Positions 45,296-52,233 of a stretch of DNA of 64,000 nucleotides are shown piece by piece. Both the position numbers and the translations under genes were made by a program. The notes beneath the pieces were generated by a model. That model was not told the DNA's origin, made no database searches, and saw nothing but the letters and a program-made list of their open reading frames with translations. Each line of letters begins with the position of its first letter. Position 1 is the first letter of the stretch. The DNA comes from Lachnospiraceae bacterium (GTDB lineage Bacteria; Bacillota; Clostridia; Lachnospirales; Lachnospiraceae), in assembly GCA_024403455.1 (NCBI GenBank), contig JAKSRR010000001.1, forward strand, positions 107,646 through 171,645. The letters are read 5' to 3'.

Positions 45296-45499
45296 CTACA
45301 CACGCATATCAAAATTGCCACCGATGTGCGGATTTACGCTATTTTCCATCTGGGCTGCACCAGGTGCTTCATTAATCATCTTAAGAACACCAGCACCTTC
45401 TAACTGCTGTGCGTCCAAAGCCTTACTTAACATCTTCATACCAACCTCACTCTGTGTTCTCTGGTTGGCCATATTCATTGATAAACGTCCAATATCCAT
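45296..45499 (-). CDS. YjfB-like putative motility protein
   Basis: A 67-residue protein of the YjfB family, found in Firmicutes and often called a putative motility protein. The sequence begins MDIGRLSMNMANQRTQSEVG and is amphipathic and soluble, with no cysteine. The family is typically under flagellar or sporulation-type sigma control in Bacillus, but here the gene has a normal sigma-A promoter. Its biochemical function is unknown. AGAGGT lies 7 bases before the start. Confidence 0.75.
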   Translation of the reverse strand: MDIGRLSMNMANQRTQSEVGMKMLSKALDAQQLEGAGVLKMINEAPGAAQMENSVNPHIGGNFDMRV

Positions 45500-45553
45500 C
45501 TCTATACCTCTACGATAAGCTCGTAATTATTACAAATTTATTAATATATTTTA

Positions 45554-45582
45554 AAGATATCCTTTTCCCATTTTTTTGTCAA
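45554..45582 (-). promoter_or_regulatory. Sigma-A promoter for the YjfB-like gene
   Basis: On the minus strand TTGACA (45577-45582, perfect consensus) is followed 17 bases later by TATCTT (45554-45559). The site begins 6 bases past the stop of the SGNH gene. The leader is about 50 bases. Confidence 0.8.
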
Positions 45583-45588
45583 GAGTAA

Positions 45589-46332
45589 CTATAAATTACT
45601 TTTGATAAAATTGTAGATTTCTTTGCTAGTTGCACCAGAGTAATGAATACCATCCGAAGATTCAAAGCCAACACTCCATAAATAGGAATTACTATCGATA
45701 ATCCTTACATTAGGAAGAAGCTGCTCCATCATAGCCTCATTAAATTCATCAATCTTTTCATTGGTAACATTATAACCATGAGCCTTTGTTTTGGACTCAT
45801 CCACAGGGTTCACCGTAAGGAAGTATACCTGACAATTAAAGGCCCCTGCCATTTCATTTATCTTGCGAATGTATTTCTCCTGATTTCCTAAATCATTCAC
45901 TCCCATTCCAATAATGAGTGCCGTGTCTGTTGTAATCTCTGCCTGAATCTCCCCTAAATGCTGGCACAGATAGTAATAGCCCTCTCCCACTTCTGCGATA
46001 TAAACATCATTGCTTTCCTTACTCACCGATGACATGCCAACAAACCTAGAGTCGCCAACAAAAATGTATTGTCCATAATTGCCTGGTGTCACAGCATCAC
46101 CCTCTGCCTGATTTTCCGAAACTGCCCCCTCGAAATCAAACACTGGCATCTCTTTTTCCACGATATAGTTTGCGGAAAGCCCTGCAAACTTCGGTGTTTC
46201 CTCCGATAGCAAAATCCTAACGCCCAAAACAATAGCCACAATAGCAGCAACCATAAAAACTGCCGCTAGAATTCGCATCACCTTTGCGCCTGTGCTGTTG
46301 TGCGTTTTCTCATCGTTTCGCATCTTATGCAT
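45589..46332 (-). CDS. Membrane-anchored SGNH/GDSL hydrolase
   Basis: A 247-residue protein with one N-terminal membrane segment (about residues 19-40) and an extracellular SGNH hydrolase domain. All blocks are present: IFVGDSRFVGM near residue 90 (nucleophile Ser), IIGMGVNDLGN near 140 (block III Asn), and SSDGIHYSGATSKEIYNF near the end (catalytic Asp and His). It probably removes or transfers acyl groups on envelope polymers. Its start overlaps the pflA stop by 8 bases with GGAG just upstream, so it is translated from the pflA transcript although it has no evident role in PFL activation. Confidence 0.85.
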   Translation of the reverse strand: MHKMRNDEKTHNSTGAKVMRILAAVFMVAAIVAIVLGVRILLSEETPKFAGLSANYIVEKEMPVFDFEGAVSENQAEGDAVTPGNYGQYIFVGDSRFVGMSSVSKESNDVYIAEVGEGYYYLCQHLGEIQAEITTDTALIIGMGVNDLGNQEKYIRKINEMAGAFNCQVYFLTVNPVDESKTKAHGYNVTNEKIDEFNEAMMEQLLPNVRIIDSNSYLWSVGFESSDGIHYSGATSKEIYNFIKSNL

Positions 46333-47083
46333 TATTCTCCGCTCTTCTGCGCTTTAAACCTTCTAGAATCACTTTCTTCTTTTCTACTACTTTGCCTTTA
46401 TCCATAGCAGGCACATCTTTTAATCTGTATTCAATCCCCAGTTTCTCGTATTTGGGAAGTCCTAGGGTATGATATGGCAGAACATCTAATGCCTTTAAAC
46501 TCTTAAGACCACCAATAAAATATCCTAATTCATCCAGATACTGATCGTCATCGGTCCAGCCTGGTACGACCACGTGTCTAATCCAAATATCCACCCCTTT
46601 GTTGTCGATGTACTCTGCAAATGCCAAGATGCCATCATTGGGCTGCTGTACCAGTTCCAAATGCTTTTCAGGATTAATGTGTTTAATATCCAGCATAATT
46701 AGGTCTGTTACCGTAAGTAGCTTATCTAGTTTTTCTTTAAACACCATATTGTCCGGACGATAGGCTATCCCTGATGTATCAATGGTGGTGTGGATTCCCT
46801 GTGCCTTTGCCAAGGTAAATAAATCAATTAAAAAGTCCACCTGCATGAGAGGCTCGCCTCCCGTTACGGTGAGACCACCATCTTTATAAAAGCCGATATT
46901 CTTCAGCATCCCATCCATAATTTCCTGAGGAGACATCTCCGTACCTCCACCCATGTCCCAAGTATCTGGGTTATGGCAGTAGGCACAGCGCATAGGGCAG
47001 CCCTGCACGAATACTACATAACGTACGCCAGGACCATCAACCGTCCCAAAACTTTCTATGGAGTGAATTCTTCCGTTTGTCAT
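46325..47083 (-). CDS. pflA: Pyruvate formate-lyase activating enzyme (radical SAM)
   Basis: A 252-residue radical SAM enzyme that uses S-adenosylmethionine and a reduced [4Fe-4S] cluster to generate the glycyl radical in PFL. The cluster-binding motif CPMRCAYC is at about residues 29-36 (CxxxCxxC). The glycine-rich SAM motif LTVTGGEPLMQ is near residue 71, and LIMLDIKHINPEKHLEL is near 130. Length and motifs match PflA. It lies 222 bases downstream of the gene for the separate glycyl-radical domain, behind a terminator and its own -10 element. The SGNH gene overlaps its 3' end. Confidence 0.95.
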   Translation of the reverse strand: MTNGRIHSIESFGTVDGPGVRYVVFVQGCPMRCAYCHNPDTWDMGGGTEMSPQEIMDGMLKNIGFYKDGGLTVTGGEPLMQVDFLIDLFTLAKAQGIHTTIDTSGIAYRPDNMVFKEKLDKLLTVTDLIMLDIKHINPEKHLELVQQPNDGILAFAEYIDNKGVDIWIRHVVVPGWTDDDQYLDELGYFIGGLKSLKALDVLPYHTLGLPKYEKLGIEYRLKDVPAMDKGKVVEKKKVILEGLKRRRAENNA

Positions 47084-47179
47084 TTTCTATCCTCCTGCAG
47101 TGCCATTTCATTCATATTACACTGCTCCGCATTTCGTGTTCCCGCAATGCTAAATCTACTCTATTATATGATGCCAGTG

Positions 47180-47239
47180 TCAAAAGGTAGATACACGAGA
47201 TTTCTTTTTGCTTCGCACTCTCGAAATCTCCAAAAACAT
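47180..47239 (-). repeat. Dispersed 60-bp repeat, copy A, with a 19-codon micro-ORF
   Basis: The minus strand reads as an open frame ATG...TGA encoding MFLEISRVRSKKKSRVSTF. A second copy at 60813-60872 has the same length and a closely similar peptide. Between 47187 and 47239 the two DNA copies share about four in five bases with no gap. The copy also contains the inverted pair GAGATTTC / GAAATCTC. It lies in the leader of pflA, just after an extended -10 element. Whether the peptide is made is unknown. Confidence 0.6.
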
Positions 47240-47243
47240 CATT

Positions 47244-47252
47244 ATTATACCA
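47244..47252 (-). promoter_or_regulatory. Extended -10 element for pflA
   Basis: The minus strand has TGGTATAAT (-10 at 47244-47249), just downstream of the terminator of the PFL small-subunit genes. It would start a transcript of about 155 bases of leader through repeat copy A into pflA. No clear -35 is visible because the terminator stem occupies that space. Confidence 0.45.
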
Positions 47253-47284
47253 CAAAAAAATCCCCACCGTTTTGGTGGGGATTC
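47252..47284 (-). terminator. Rho-independent terminator after the glycyl-radical domain gene
   Basis: The perfect stem AATCCCCACC / GGTGGGGATT with a 5-base loop is followed on the minus strand by seven T residues. It separates the PFL structural genes from pflA. Confidence 0.9.
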
Positions 47285-47305
47285 AAATCGCTTTCTTACG
47301 CTATA

Positions 47306-47554
47306 TTAGATTGCCTCATGGAAGGTTCTGGTAATAACGTCGTTCTGCTGTTCAGGAGTTAACTTAATGAAGTTAACTGCATATCCAGATACACGGATGG
47401 TAAGCTGAGGATAGTTCTCAGGATGAGCCTGTGCATCTAATAAAGTCTCTCTATTAAGAACGTTAACATTAAGATGATGACCACCTTTAGTTGCATATCC
47501 GTCTAATAAAGATACAAGATTGTTGATCTGTGCCTGACTTGCTTCTGCTGCCAT
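47306..47554 (-). CDS. Separate glycyl-radical domain of pyruvate formate-lyase (GrcA-like)
   Basis: An 82-residue protein matching the C-terminal domain of ordinary [13 protein letters not shown] is followed by [18 protein letters not shown], and then by the radical loop [13 protein letters not shown] and the PFL C-terminus ITRTF. The Gly in RVSGYAV (about residue 58) is the residue made into a radical by PflA. It is not a rescue copy as in E. coli GrcA/YfiD, because the large PFL chain in this locus stops before this domain. The start has a strong AAGGAGG. The gene lies 32 bases after the middle small gene and 22 bases before a terminator. Confidence 0.93.
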   Translation of the reverse strand: MAAEASQAQINNLVSLLDGYATKGGHHLNVNVLNRETLLDAQAHPENYPQLTIRVSGYAVNFIKLTPEQQNDVITRTFHEAI

Positions 47555-47586
47555 TTTATTTTCCTCCTTATAGGATAAGTTTACGC

Positions 47587-47799
47587 TTATGCGTCGATGC
47601 CTTCGTGAAGTGTGGGAACGCTACATGCCATAGGGGCACGGGAACAGTCGGTACATCCCATAGTCTCAACACTCTTCACGCCACTAGCCATTTCGTCAAC
47701 ATTTACGTTCACGTGACCAGTACCACTACCAAAGCCTGCGTCTAGTTGATTTACCAAATCTGCAATCATTTCTTCTTCCGTCATGCCTTCTTTAGCCAC
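47587..47799 (-). CDS. Small Cys-rich protein resembling the first half of the PFL glycyl-radical domain
   Basis: About 70 residues (76 if the GTG at 47817 is used; GGAG lies eight bases before the GTG at 47799). Residues around 15-36 ([11 protein letters not shown]...GHVNVNV) align with NLVSLLDGY...HHLNVNV of the neighbouring glycyl-radical protein. The second half has no RVSGYAV loop. It reads [21 protein letters not shown] instead, with a CxxC plus a later Cys that could bind a metal or Fe-S cluster or form disulfides. It sits between the PFL large chain and the radical-domain gene in one operon. I do not recognise a named family. A role as structural, protective or regulatory subunit of PFL is inference. 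Confidence 0.75.
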   Translation of the reverse strand: MAKEGMTEEEMIADLVNQLDAGFGSGTGHVNVNVDEMASGVKSVETMGCTDCSRAPMACSVPTLHEGIDA

Positions 47800-47890
47800 T
47801 TTAGCTTCTCCTTTCACAAAGAGTTCTCTATCTTACCGAGCAGATATATAACCTACGAAGATTATTTATCTAAGCTGTAAGTTTTCACCG

Positions 47891-47916
47891 GATGGCCGGC
47901 CTAGTAGCCAGCCATC
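47891..47916 (-). repeat. Intercistronic hairpin inside the PFL operon
   Basis: GATGGC-C-GGC and GCC-A-GCCATC pair around a CTAGTA loop (nine pairs, one mismatch). It lies in the 135-base gap between the PFL large-chain stop and the small Cys-rich gene. No T-run follows, so it is more likely an mRNA-processing or stability element that sets subunit ratios than a terminator. Confidence 0.6.
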
Positions 47917-47934
47917 AAGTGAGTTTGTAATTAA

Positions 47935-49989
47935 TTAGTTCTTAGAAAGGTCGATTTCGATGTCGCCAGCGAATACCTGATCTTCCTTACCAAGAGCACC
48001 AGGAATGATGGTGAAGGTATTGGAGATACCGTCCTGAGAATCCATGAAAGGAAGCTTAGAAACGGAGGATAAGGATGCAACTGCACCGTGGGTATCACGA
48101 CCGTGAAGAGGGTTTGCACCAGGTGCAAAAGGCTGTCCCTTCTTACGTCCATCAGGAGTGTTACCAGTTGCCTTACCGTAGGTTACGTTAGAGGTGATGG
48201 TAAGTACGGACATGGTAGGGAAACCATCTCTGTAGCAGTGATGTCTTCTGATCATCTTCATGAACTTAGATACAAGTTCCTGAGCGATGGAGTCAACACG
48301 ATCATCATCGTTACCATACTTAGGGAAGTCACCAGTAGTCTCGAAATCTACGATGATACCATCCTCGTCACGGATAGGCTTAACGGTTGCATACTTAATA
48401 GCGGATAAAGAGTCTGCTACTACGGAAAGACCTGCCATACCAGTTGCGAAGTAACGACGAACATCTCTGTCATGAAGAGCCATCTGTGCTCTCTCATAGC
48501 AGTACTTGTCGTGCATATAGTGAATTACGTTCAGGGTATTTACATAGGTAGCTGCAAGCCACTCCATCATATCCTCGAACATAGGCATAAACTCATCATA
48601 GGTGATTACATCGCCTTCGTACTTTCTGTACTTAGGGCCAACCTGCTTCTTGGATACTTCATCGATACCACCATTTAATGCATAAAGCATACATTTAGCA
48701 AGGTTTGCACGAGCTCCGAAGAACTGCATTTCCTTACCAACTCTCATGGAAGATACGCAGCAAGCGATAGCGTAGTCATCACCGTGGGTTACTCTCATTA
48801 AGTCATCGTTCTCATACTGGATGGAAGAAGACTTGATGGACATCTTAGCGCAGAATGCCTTCCAGTTCTGAGGAAGTCTGGTGGACCAAAGAACGGTTAA
48901 GTTAGGTTCAGGAGATGCACCAAGGTTGTTTAAGGTGTTCAGGTAACGGAAGGAAGACTTGGTTACCATGTGACGGCCATCAACACCAACACCACCAAGA
49001 GACTCGGTTACCCATACAGGGTCACCAGCAAAGATCTGGTTGTACTCAGGAGTACGAGCAAACTTAACAAGACGAAGCTTCATGATGAAGTGATCTACGA
49101 ATTCCTGAATCTGCTCTTCGGTGAAGGTACCATTCTTAAGGTCACGCTCTGCATAGCAGTCGATGAAGGTAGAGGTACGTCCAAGGGACATAGCTGCACC
49201 ATTCTGCTCCTTAACTGCGGAAAGGTATCCGAAGTAGGTAGCCTGGATTGCTTCCTGTACGTTAGAAGCGGGCTTAGAAATATCGCAACCATAGGAAGCT
49301 GCCATTTCCTTCATCATCTTCAGAGCTACCATCTGCTCGGAAAGCTCTTCACGAAGACGGATGGTATCATCAGTCATAATCTTGCCAGTAGATTCCTTCT
49401 GAGCAATCTTATCCTCGATCAGACGATCGATACCGTAAAGTGCGATTCTTCTGTAGTCACCAATGATACGACCACGGCCGTAAGCATCAGGAAGACCAGT
49501 AATTACGTGAGAAGAACGGCATGCACGCATCTCTTCGGTGTAAGCATCGAAGCAACCTGCATTGTGGGTCTTTCTGTGGGTAGAGAAGAACTCAGAGATT
49601 TCAGGATCTACAGTGTAACCATTGTCCTGGCAAGCCTTCTCTGCCATACGGATACCACCGTAAGGCTGCATGGAACGCTTGAAAGGCTTATCGGTCTGGA
49701 AACCAACGATGGTCTCTTTGCTCTTATCAAGATATCCAGGACCATGGGAAGTAATGGTGGAAATAACCTTGGTGTCCATATCAAGAACACCGCCTGCTTC
49801 ACGCTCCTTCTTGGAAAGCTCTAATACCTGGTTCCAAAGATCTGTGGTTGCCTGGGTGGGGCCTGCAAGGAAGGAATCATCTCCATCATAAGGGGTGTAG
49901 TTCTTCTGGATGAAGTCACGAACATTAATCTCGTTCTGCCACTTACCAGCATTGAAGCCTTCCCATTCGGGTCTACTTACTGTACTCAT
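47935..49989 (-). CDS. pflB: Pyruvate formate-lyase catalytic chain, lacking the glycyl-radical domain
   Basis: A 684-residue protein with clear PFL sequence: [40 protein letters not shown] near residue 141 and the active-site Cys-Cys pair in [26 protein letters not shown] near 412. [23 protein letters not shown] is near 635. Ordinary PFL is about 740-760 residues and continues into the glycyl-radical domain. Here it stops after [17 protein letters not shown], exactly before that domain, which is encoded 381 bases downstream as a separate protein. The enzyme converts pyruvate and CoA to acetyl-CoA and formate. The start has AGGAGG. It is not a frameshift, because the downstream piece has its own start and ribosome-binding site and another gene lies between them. 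Confidence 0.95.
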   Translation of the reverse strand: MSTVSRPEWEGFNAGKWQNEINVRDFIQKNYTPYDGDDSFLAGPTQATTDLWNQVLELSKKEREAGGVLDMDTKVISTITSHGPGYLDKSKETIVGFQTDKPFKRSMQPYGGIRMAEKACQDNGYTVDPEISEFFSTHRKTHNAGCFDAYTEEMRACRSSHVITGLPDAYGRGRIIGDYRRIALYGIDRLIEDKIAQKESTGKIMTDDTIRLREELSEQMVALKMMKEMAASYGCDISKPASNVQEAIQATYFGYLSAVKEQNGAAMSLGRTSTFIDCYAERDLKNGTFTEEQIQEFVDHFIMKLRLVKFARTPEYNQIFAGDPVWVTESLGGVGVDGRHMVTKSSFRYLNTLNNLGASPEPNLTVLWSTRLPQNWKAFCAKMSIKSSSIQYENDDLMRVTHGDDYAIACCVSSMRVGKEMQFFGARANLAKCMLYALNGGIDEVSKKQVGPKYRKYEGDVITYDEFMPMFEDMMEWLAATYVNTLNVIHYMHDKYCYERAQMALHDRDVRRYFATGMAGLSVVADSLSAIKYATVKPIRDEDGIIVDFETTGDFPKYGNDDDRVDSIAQELVSKFMKMIRRHHCYRDGFPTMSVLTITSNVTYGKATGNTPDGRKKGQPFAPGANPLHGRDTHGAVASLSSVSKLPFMDSQDGISNTFTIIPGALGKEDQVFAGDIEIDLSKN

Positions 49990-50018
49990 TTTCTTGCCTC
50001 CTATAAAATGTTTTATTT

Positions 50019-50037
50019 AGGCGGTGTTTCCACCGTC
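50019..50037 (-). repeat. Small stem-loop in the pflB leader
   Basis: GGCGGTG-TTTC-CACCGTC forms a short, stable hairpin about 30 bases before the pflB start and upstream of the ribosome-binding site. It may stabilise the mRNA 5' end. Confidence 0.45.
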
Positions 50038-50052
50038 ATTTGTCACTTCATT

Positions 50053-50081
50053 ATTATACAGTCAAAAAGGGCATAAAGCAA
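50053..50081 (-). promoter_or_regulatory. Sigma-A promoter of pflB
   Basis: The minus strand has TTGCTT (50076-50081) and TATAAT (50053-50058) with 17 bases between them, about 64 bases upstream of the pflB start. The -35 lies within the 3' arm of the terminator hairpin of the upstream lipoprotein gene. Confidence 0.8.
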
Positions 50082-50129
50082 CCAAAACAAAGATGAAATC
50101 ATCGTGTTTTTTTCGTTGCAAATGCCCTA
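50064..50129 (-). terminator. Hairpin after the lipoprotein gene, overlapping the pflB promoter
   Basis: AGGGCAT with GCAAC pairs with GTTGC and ATGCCCT around a long AT-rich loop. On the minus strand it is followed by TTTTTGAC. It lies 27 bases past the lipoprotein stop and includes the pflB -35 element, so termination and initiation signals overlap. Confidence 0.55.
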
Positions 50130-50155
50130 TTTTACTAGTTATGTTAACCTTTTTG

Positions 50156-51838
50156 TTAGCCTGCGAAGAAGACACCTTCCAAGACTTCCTCTAACTCCAT
50201 GCCACCGATTTTGATTGGCCATCCTGTAGCATCCACTTCCACCATTACTTCTATCGCCTCTGTCTCACCTGTAGGATCAGGCATGTAGAAAAATGCTAAA
50301 TCCATGCCATTCGTTGCAATATAGAGTAGGGGACATCCTGCAGGAATCACTAAGGCACTTCCATCCTCTACCACTGTTGCGGCAATGTCACACTTTGCCT
50401 GCATCATTCTCTGATTTCCCAGAGTGTATCGATCATCTTTCGTCTCTAAAGTTCCATCCACAGTCAAGGCGTAGGTTTTATAACCAGGAATCGTGGAAAT
50501 CAGGTCAGTTCTAGAGGACAGGCACAGGCTGTCAATATTCGTTAAGAACATAATGTCATCGTATGCATAATGTCCTGCTTCAGTATACATATCCTCATCA
50601 TACAGGCAGCTAATCTGTGCAGGTGAATAGTTGCCCACTTCTTCTGTCTGCACCAGTCCATCTTCCGTCAGCTTATAAATAGCCATCTGCGCATAGTCAT
50701 TATCACTGATACTCTTCACAAACAGATAGGAGCAGTCCCCCTGCTTGTTGATATATGCTTCATAGGAGTATCCACCTAGCTCTGTGAGCTTATAATCTTT
50801 TCCTAAATACTCCACACTAGGGCAGATTCGATAATTCTCCGGGTCAACTTCCTGTGCAAAAACTTTCAATGACTCCAGGGTACCATCTCCATCATAATCC
50901 CCCGAATATACTACATTTTCAAAAAGAGGGCTCATCCAGTTGCCACCGGTGGCAGTTCCATAGAACATGTTGGAAAGCACGCTCTCATTTCCCTGATACG
51001 GCACAAAGACAATATGTAGCTGTGCCTTCTCATCCTTCTGCACCGCAGGGGTAACAAACACCGTAATACCATCATCGCCGAGAGCCCAATTTAAGTACTC
51101 GTCGAACTCTTCCCCACTTGCATTCTGTATAATCACATCACGGGTCGCCGCCTTCTGAGCTTCCGTTAAATCCTGCAGTTGATCCAAAACAAGATTTGCA
51201 AAATTTTCGGCCTGATCCTTTTTTAACCAATCCTGTAGCAGAACCTCATTTCCTGTTTCCGTATGATAGTTATAGGCAGAATAAGTCCATGTATCTTCAT
51301 CCATGTATGCATTCTGATAACGGCAAACATAACTGAATATCGTATCAGCACGCAGCACCTGAACCTTCGATTCCACGTAATATCTTTCCGCCTCGTAGCC
51401 ATTATCAATGGTATCTCTATACCATTCTATTTCGCCGGCGATGTACTCTGCTTCTCTATTGTTTAGTTCTTCAAATACCTGCTCCATTCGCTTCTGGCCA
51501 GTTCCAGCTCCATCTTTCACAAAAAATCTTGGAGATGAAAAATTCACATACACATCATTATAAGTATCCCAATAGGAAAAATACTCCACACCTACCGGTA
51601 AAATATTTAGCTGCGCATAATCACCAAGGACAATATTTTCTTCTTCCACTTCCCCTTGGTCCTCACCTTGCGTAGGCTCTACCTCTTCTAGTTCCACAGG
51701 ATTTTCAATCTCCTGGGGCGCCTCTTGGCCATTCTCTGAGATGGTACCTCCATTTATCTCGGGCTGCTTACTGCCACATGCTGTTAATCCAAAAGCAACC
51801 AGGCAGCCTAATGTCACAAGCAAACTCTTTTTTTTCAT
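50156..51838 (-). CDS. Lipoprotein with a DUF3298-like (RsiV/PdaC-type) domain
   Basis: About 560 residues. The N-terminus is a lipoprotein signal ending FGLTAC (lipid-modified Cys at about residue 21). An acidic Glu-rich linker (about 25-70) follows. Residues about 85-270 resemble the DUF4163/DUF3298 module seen in RsiV and PdaC, with SPRFFVKDGAGTGQKRMEQVFEEL and YSAYNYHTETGNEVLLQDWL. The rest (about 290-560) holds an EF-hand-like YSGDYDGDGTLESLKVFAQE and a beta-rich region I cannot name. It is anchored to the outer face of the membrane. The start at 51838 is preferred because GGGAGAGG lies just upstream. It is divergent from the ferredoxin gene. Confidence 0.75.
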   Translation of the reverse strand: MKKKSLLVTLGCLVAFGLTACGSKQPEINGGTISENGQEAPQEIENPVELEEVEPTQGEDQGEVEEENIVLGDYAQLNILPVGVEYFSYWDTYNDVYVNFSSPRFFVKDGAGTGQKRMEQVFEELNNREAEYIAGEIEWYRDTIDNGYEAERYYVESKVQVLRADTIFSYVCRYQNAYMDEDTWTYSAYNYHTETGNEVLLQDWLKKDQAENFANLVLDQLQDLTEAQKAATRDVIIQNASGEEFDEYLNWALGDDGITVFVTPAVQKDEKAQLHIVFVPYQGNESVLSNMFYGTATGGNWMSPLFENVVYSGDYDGDGTLESLKVFAQEVDPENYRICPSVEYLGKDYKLTELGGYSYEAYINKQGDCSYLFVKSISDNDYAQMAIYKLTEDGLVQTEEVGNYSPAQISCLYDEDMYTEAGHYAYDDIMFLTNIDSLCLSSRTDLISTIPGYKTYALTVDGTLETKDDRYTLGNQRMMQAKCDIAATVVEDGSALVIPAGCPLLYIATNGMDLAFFYMPDPTGETEAIEVMVEVDATGWPIKIGGMELEEVLEGVFFAG

Positions 51839-51891
51839 AATCCTCTCCCTCAAAAGCTAATAACTTTTCCAAATTCAAACAACTGCTCTCT

Positions 51892-51920
51892 ATTGTACAT
51901 AGTTTCCTTCCACCTTGCAA
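51892..51920 (-). promoter_or_regulatory. Sigma-A promoter of the lipoprotein gene
   Basis: The minus strand has TTGCAA (51915-51920) and TACAAT (51892-51897), with 17 bases between them. Because TTGCAA is its own reverse complement, the same hexamer also serves the divergent ferredoxin promoter. Confidence 0.7.
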
Positions 51921-51944
51921 TTTACTGCCCAGTTTTGGTAAAAT
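51915..51944 (+). promoter_or_regulatory. Sigma-A promoter of the ferredoxin gene
   Basis: TTGCAA (51915-51920) and TAAAAT (51939-51944) are separated by 18 bases, and TGG before the -10 gives an extended -10. The -35 box is shared with the leftward lipoprotein promoter. Confidence 0.65.
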
Positions 51945-51989
51945 GATGAATATTATATTTATGAGAATTCTACAAAGGAGGACATACAA

Positions 51990-52163
51990 ATGGCATTTCA
52001 GATCGATTCTTCTGCTTGCATCTCTTGTGGTGCTTGTGCAGGTGGTTGCCCTGTAGGAGCAATCTCCGAAGGTGATGGCGCATTCCAGATTGATGCAGCA
52101 GCTTGCATCTCTTGCGGTGCTTGCGCTGGTGGTTGCCCTGTAAGCGCAATCTCCGAGGCTTAA
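51990..52163 (+). CDS. 2[4Fe-4S] ferredoxin, clostridial type
   Basis: A 57-residue protein with two classical cluster motifs CISCGACAGGCP at Cys 10, 13, 16, 20 and Cys 39, 42, 45, 49. It is the low-potential electron carrier of clostridial metabolism, reduced by pyruvate or H2 enzymes and used by oxidoreductases such as NfnAB. The two halves are almost identical: 23 of 26 aligned residues match at an offset of 29 residues, and so do 66 of 78 bases. AAAGGAGGA precedes the ATG. It is the second protein gene on the plus strand and is followed by a terminator, so it is a single-gene unit. Confidence 0.97.
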   Translation: MAFQIDSSACISCGACAGGCPVGAISEGDGAFQIDAAACISCGACAGGCPVSAISEA

Positions 52164-52177
52164 TTTAAAGCAAATGA

Positions 52178-52209
52178 AAAAGAGACAGGTACTGCCTGTC
52201 TCTTTTTTT
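52178..52209 (+). terminator. Rho-independent terminator after ferredoxin
   Basis: The stem AGAGACAGG / CCTGTCTCT around a 5-base loop is followed by a T-run. The A-rich left flank could also let it work for the leftward acyltransferase transcript. Confidence 0.9.
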
Positions 52210-52233
52210 ATGATGGTATCAAATACTTCTTTA

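Noticed and set aside
45296-45518. A 67-codon plus-strand frame opposite the YjfB-like gene
   Set aside because: The minus-strand frame matches a known family and has a consensus promoter and ribosome-binding site.
47306-47554. GrcA-type spare radical domain for an intact PFL
   Set aside because: The PFL chain in this locus lacks that domain altogether, so the small protein is likely an essential part rather than a rescue copy. An intact PFL elsewhere cannot be excluded.
48970-49824. A 284-codon open frame on the plus strand opposite pflB
   Set aside because: It is the mirror of a highly conserved gene in codon-biased sequence, has no ribosome-binding site and reads as low-complexity Ser/Thr/Ile-rich sequence.
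47935-49989. Sequencing frameshift as the cause of the short PFL
   Set aside because: The missing domain is 381 bases away with its own start and strong ribosome-binding site, and another gene lies in between.
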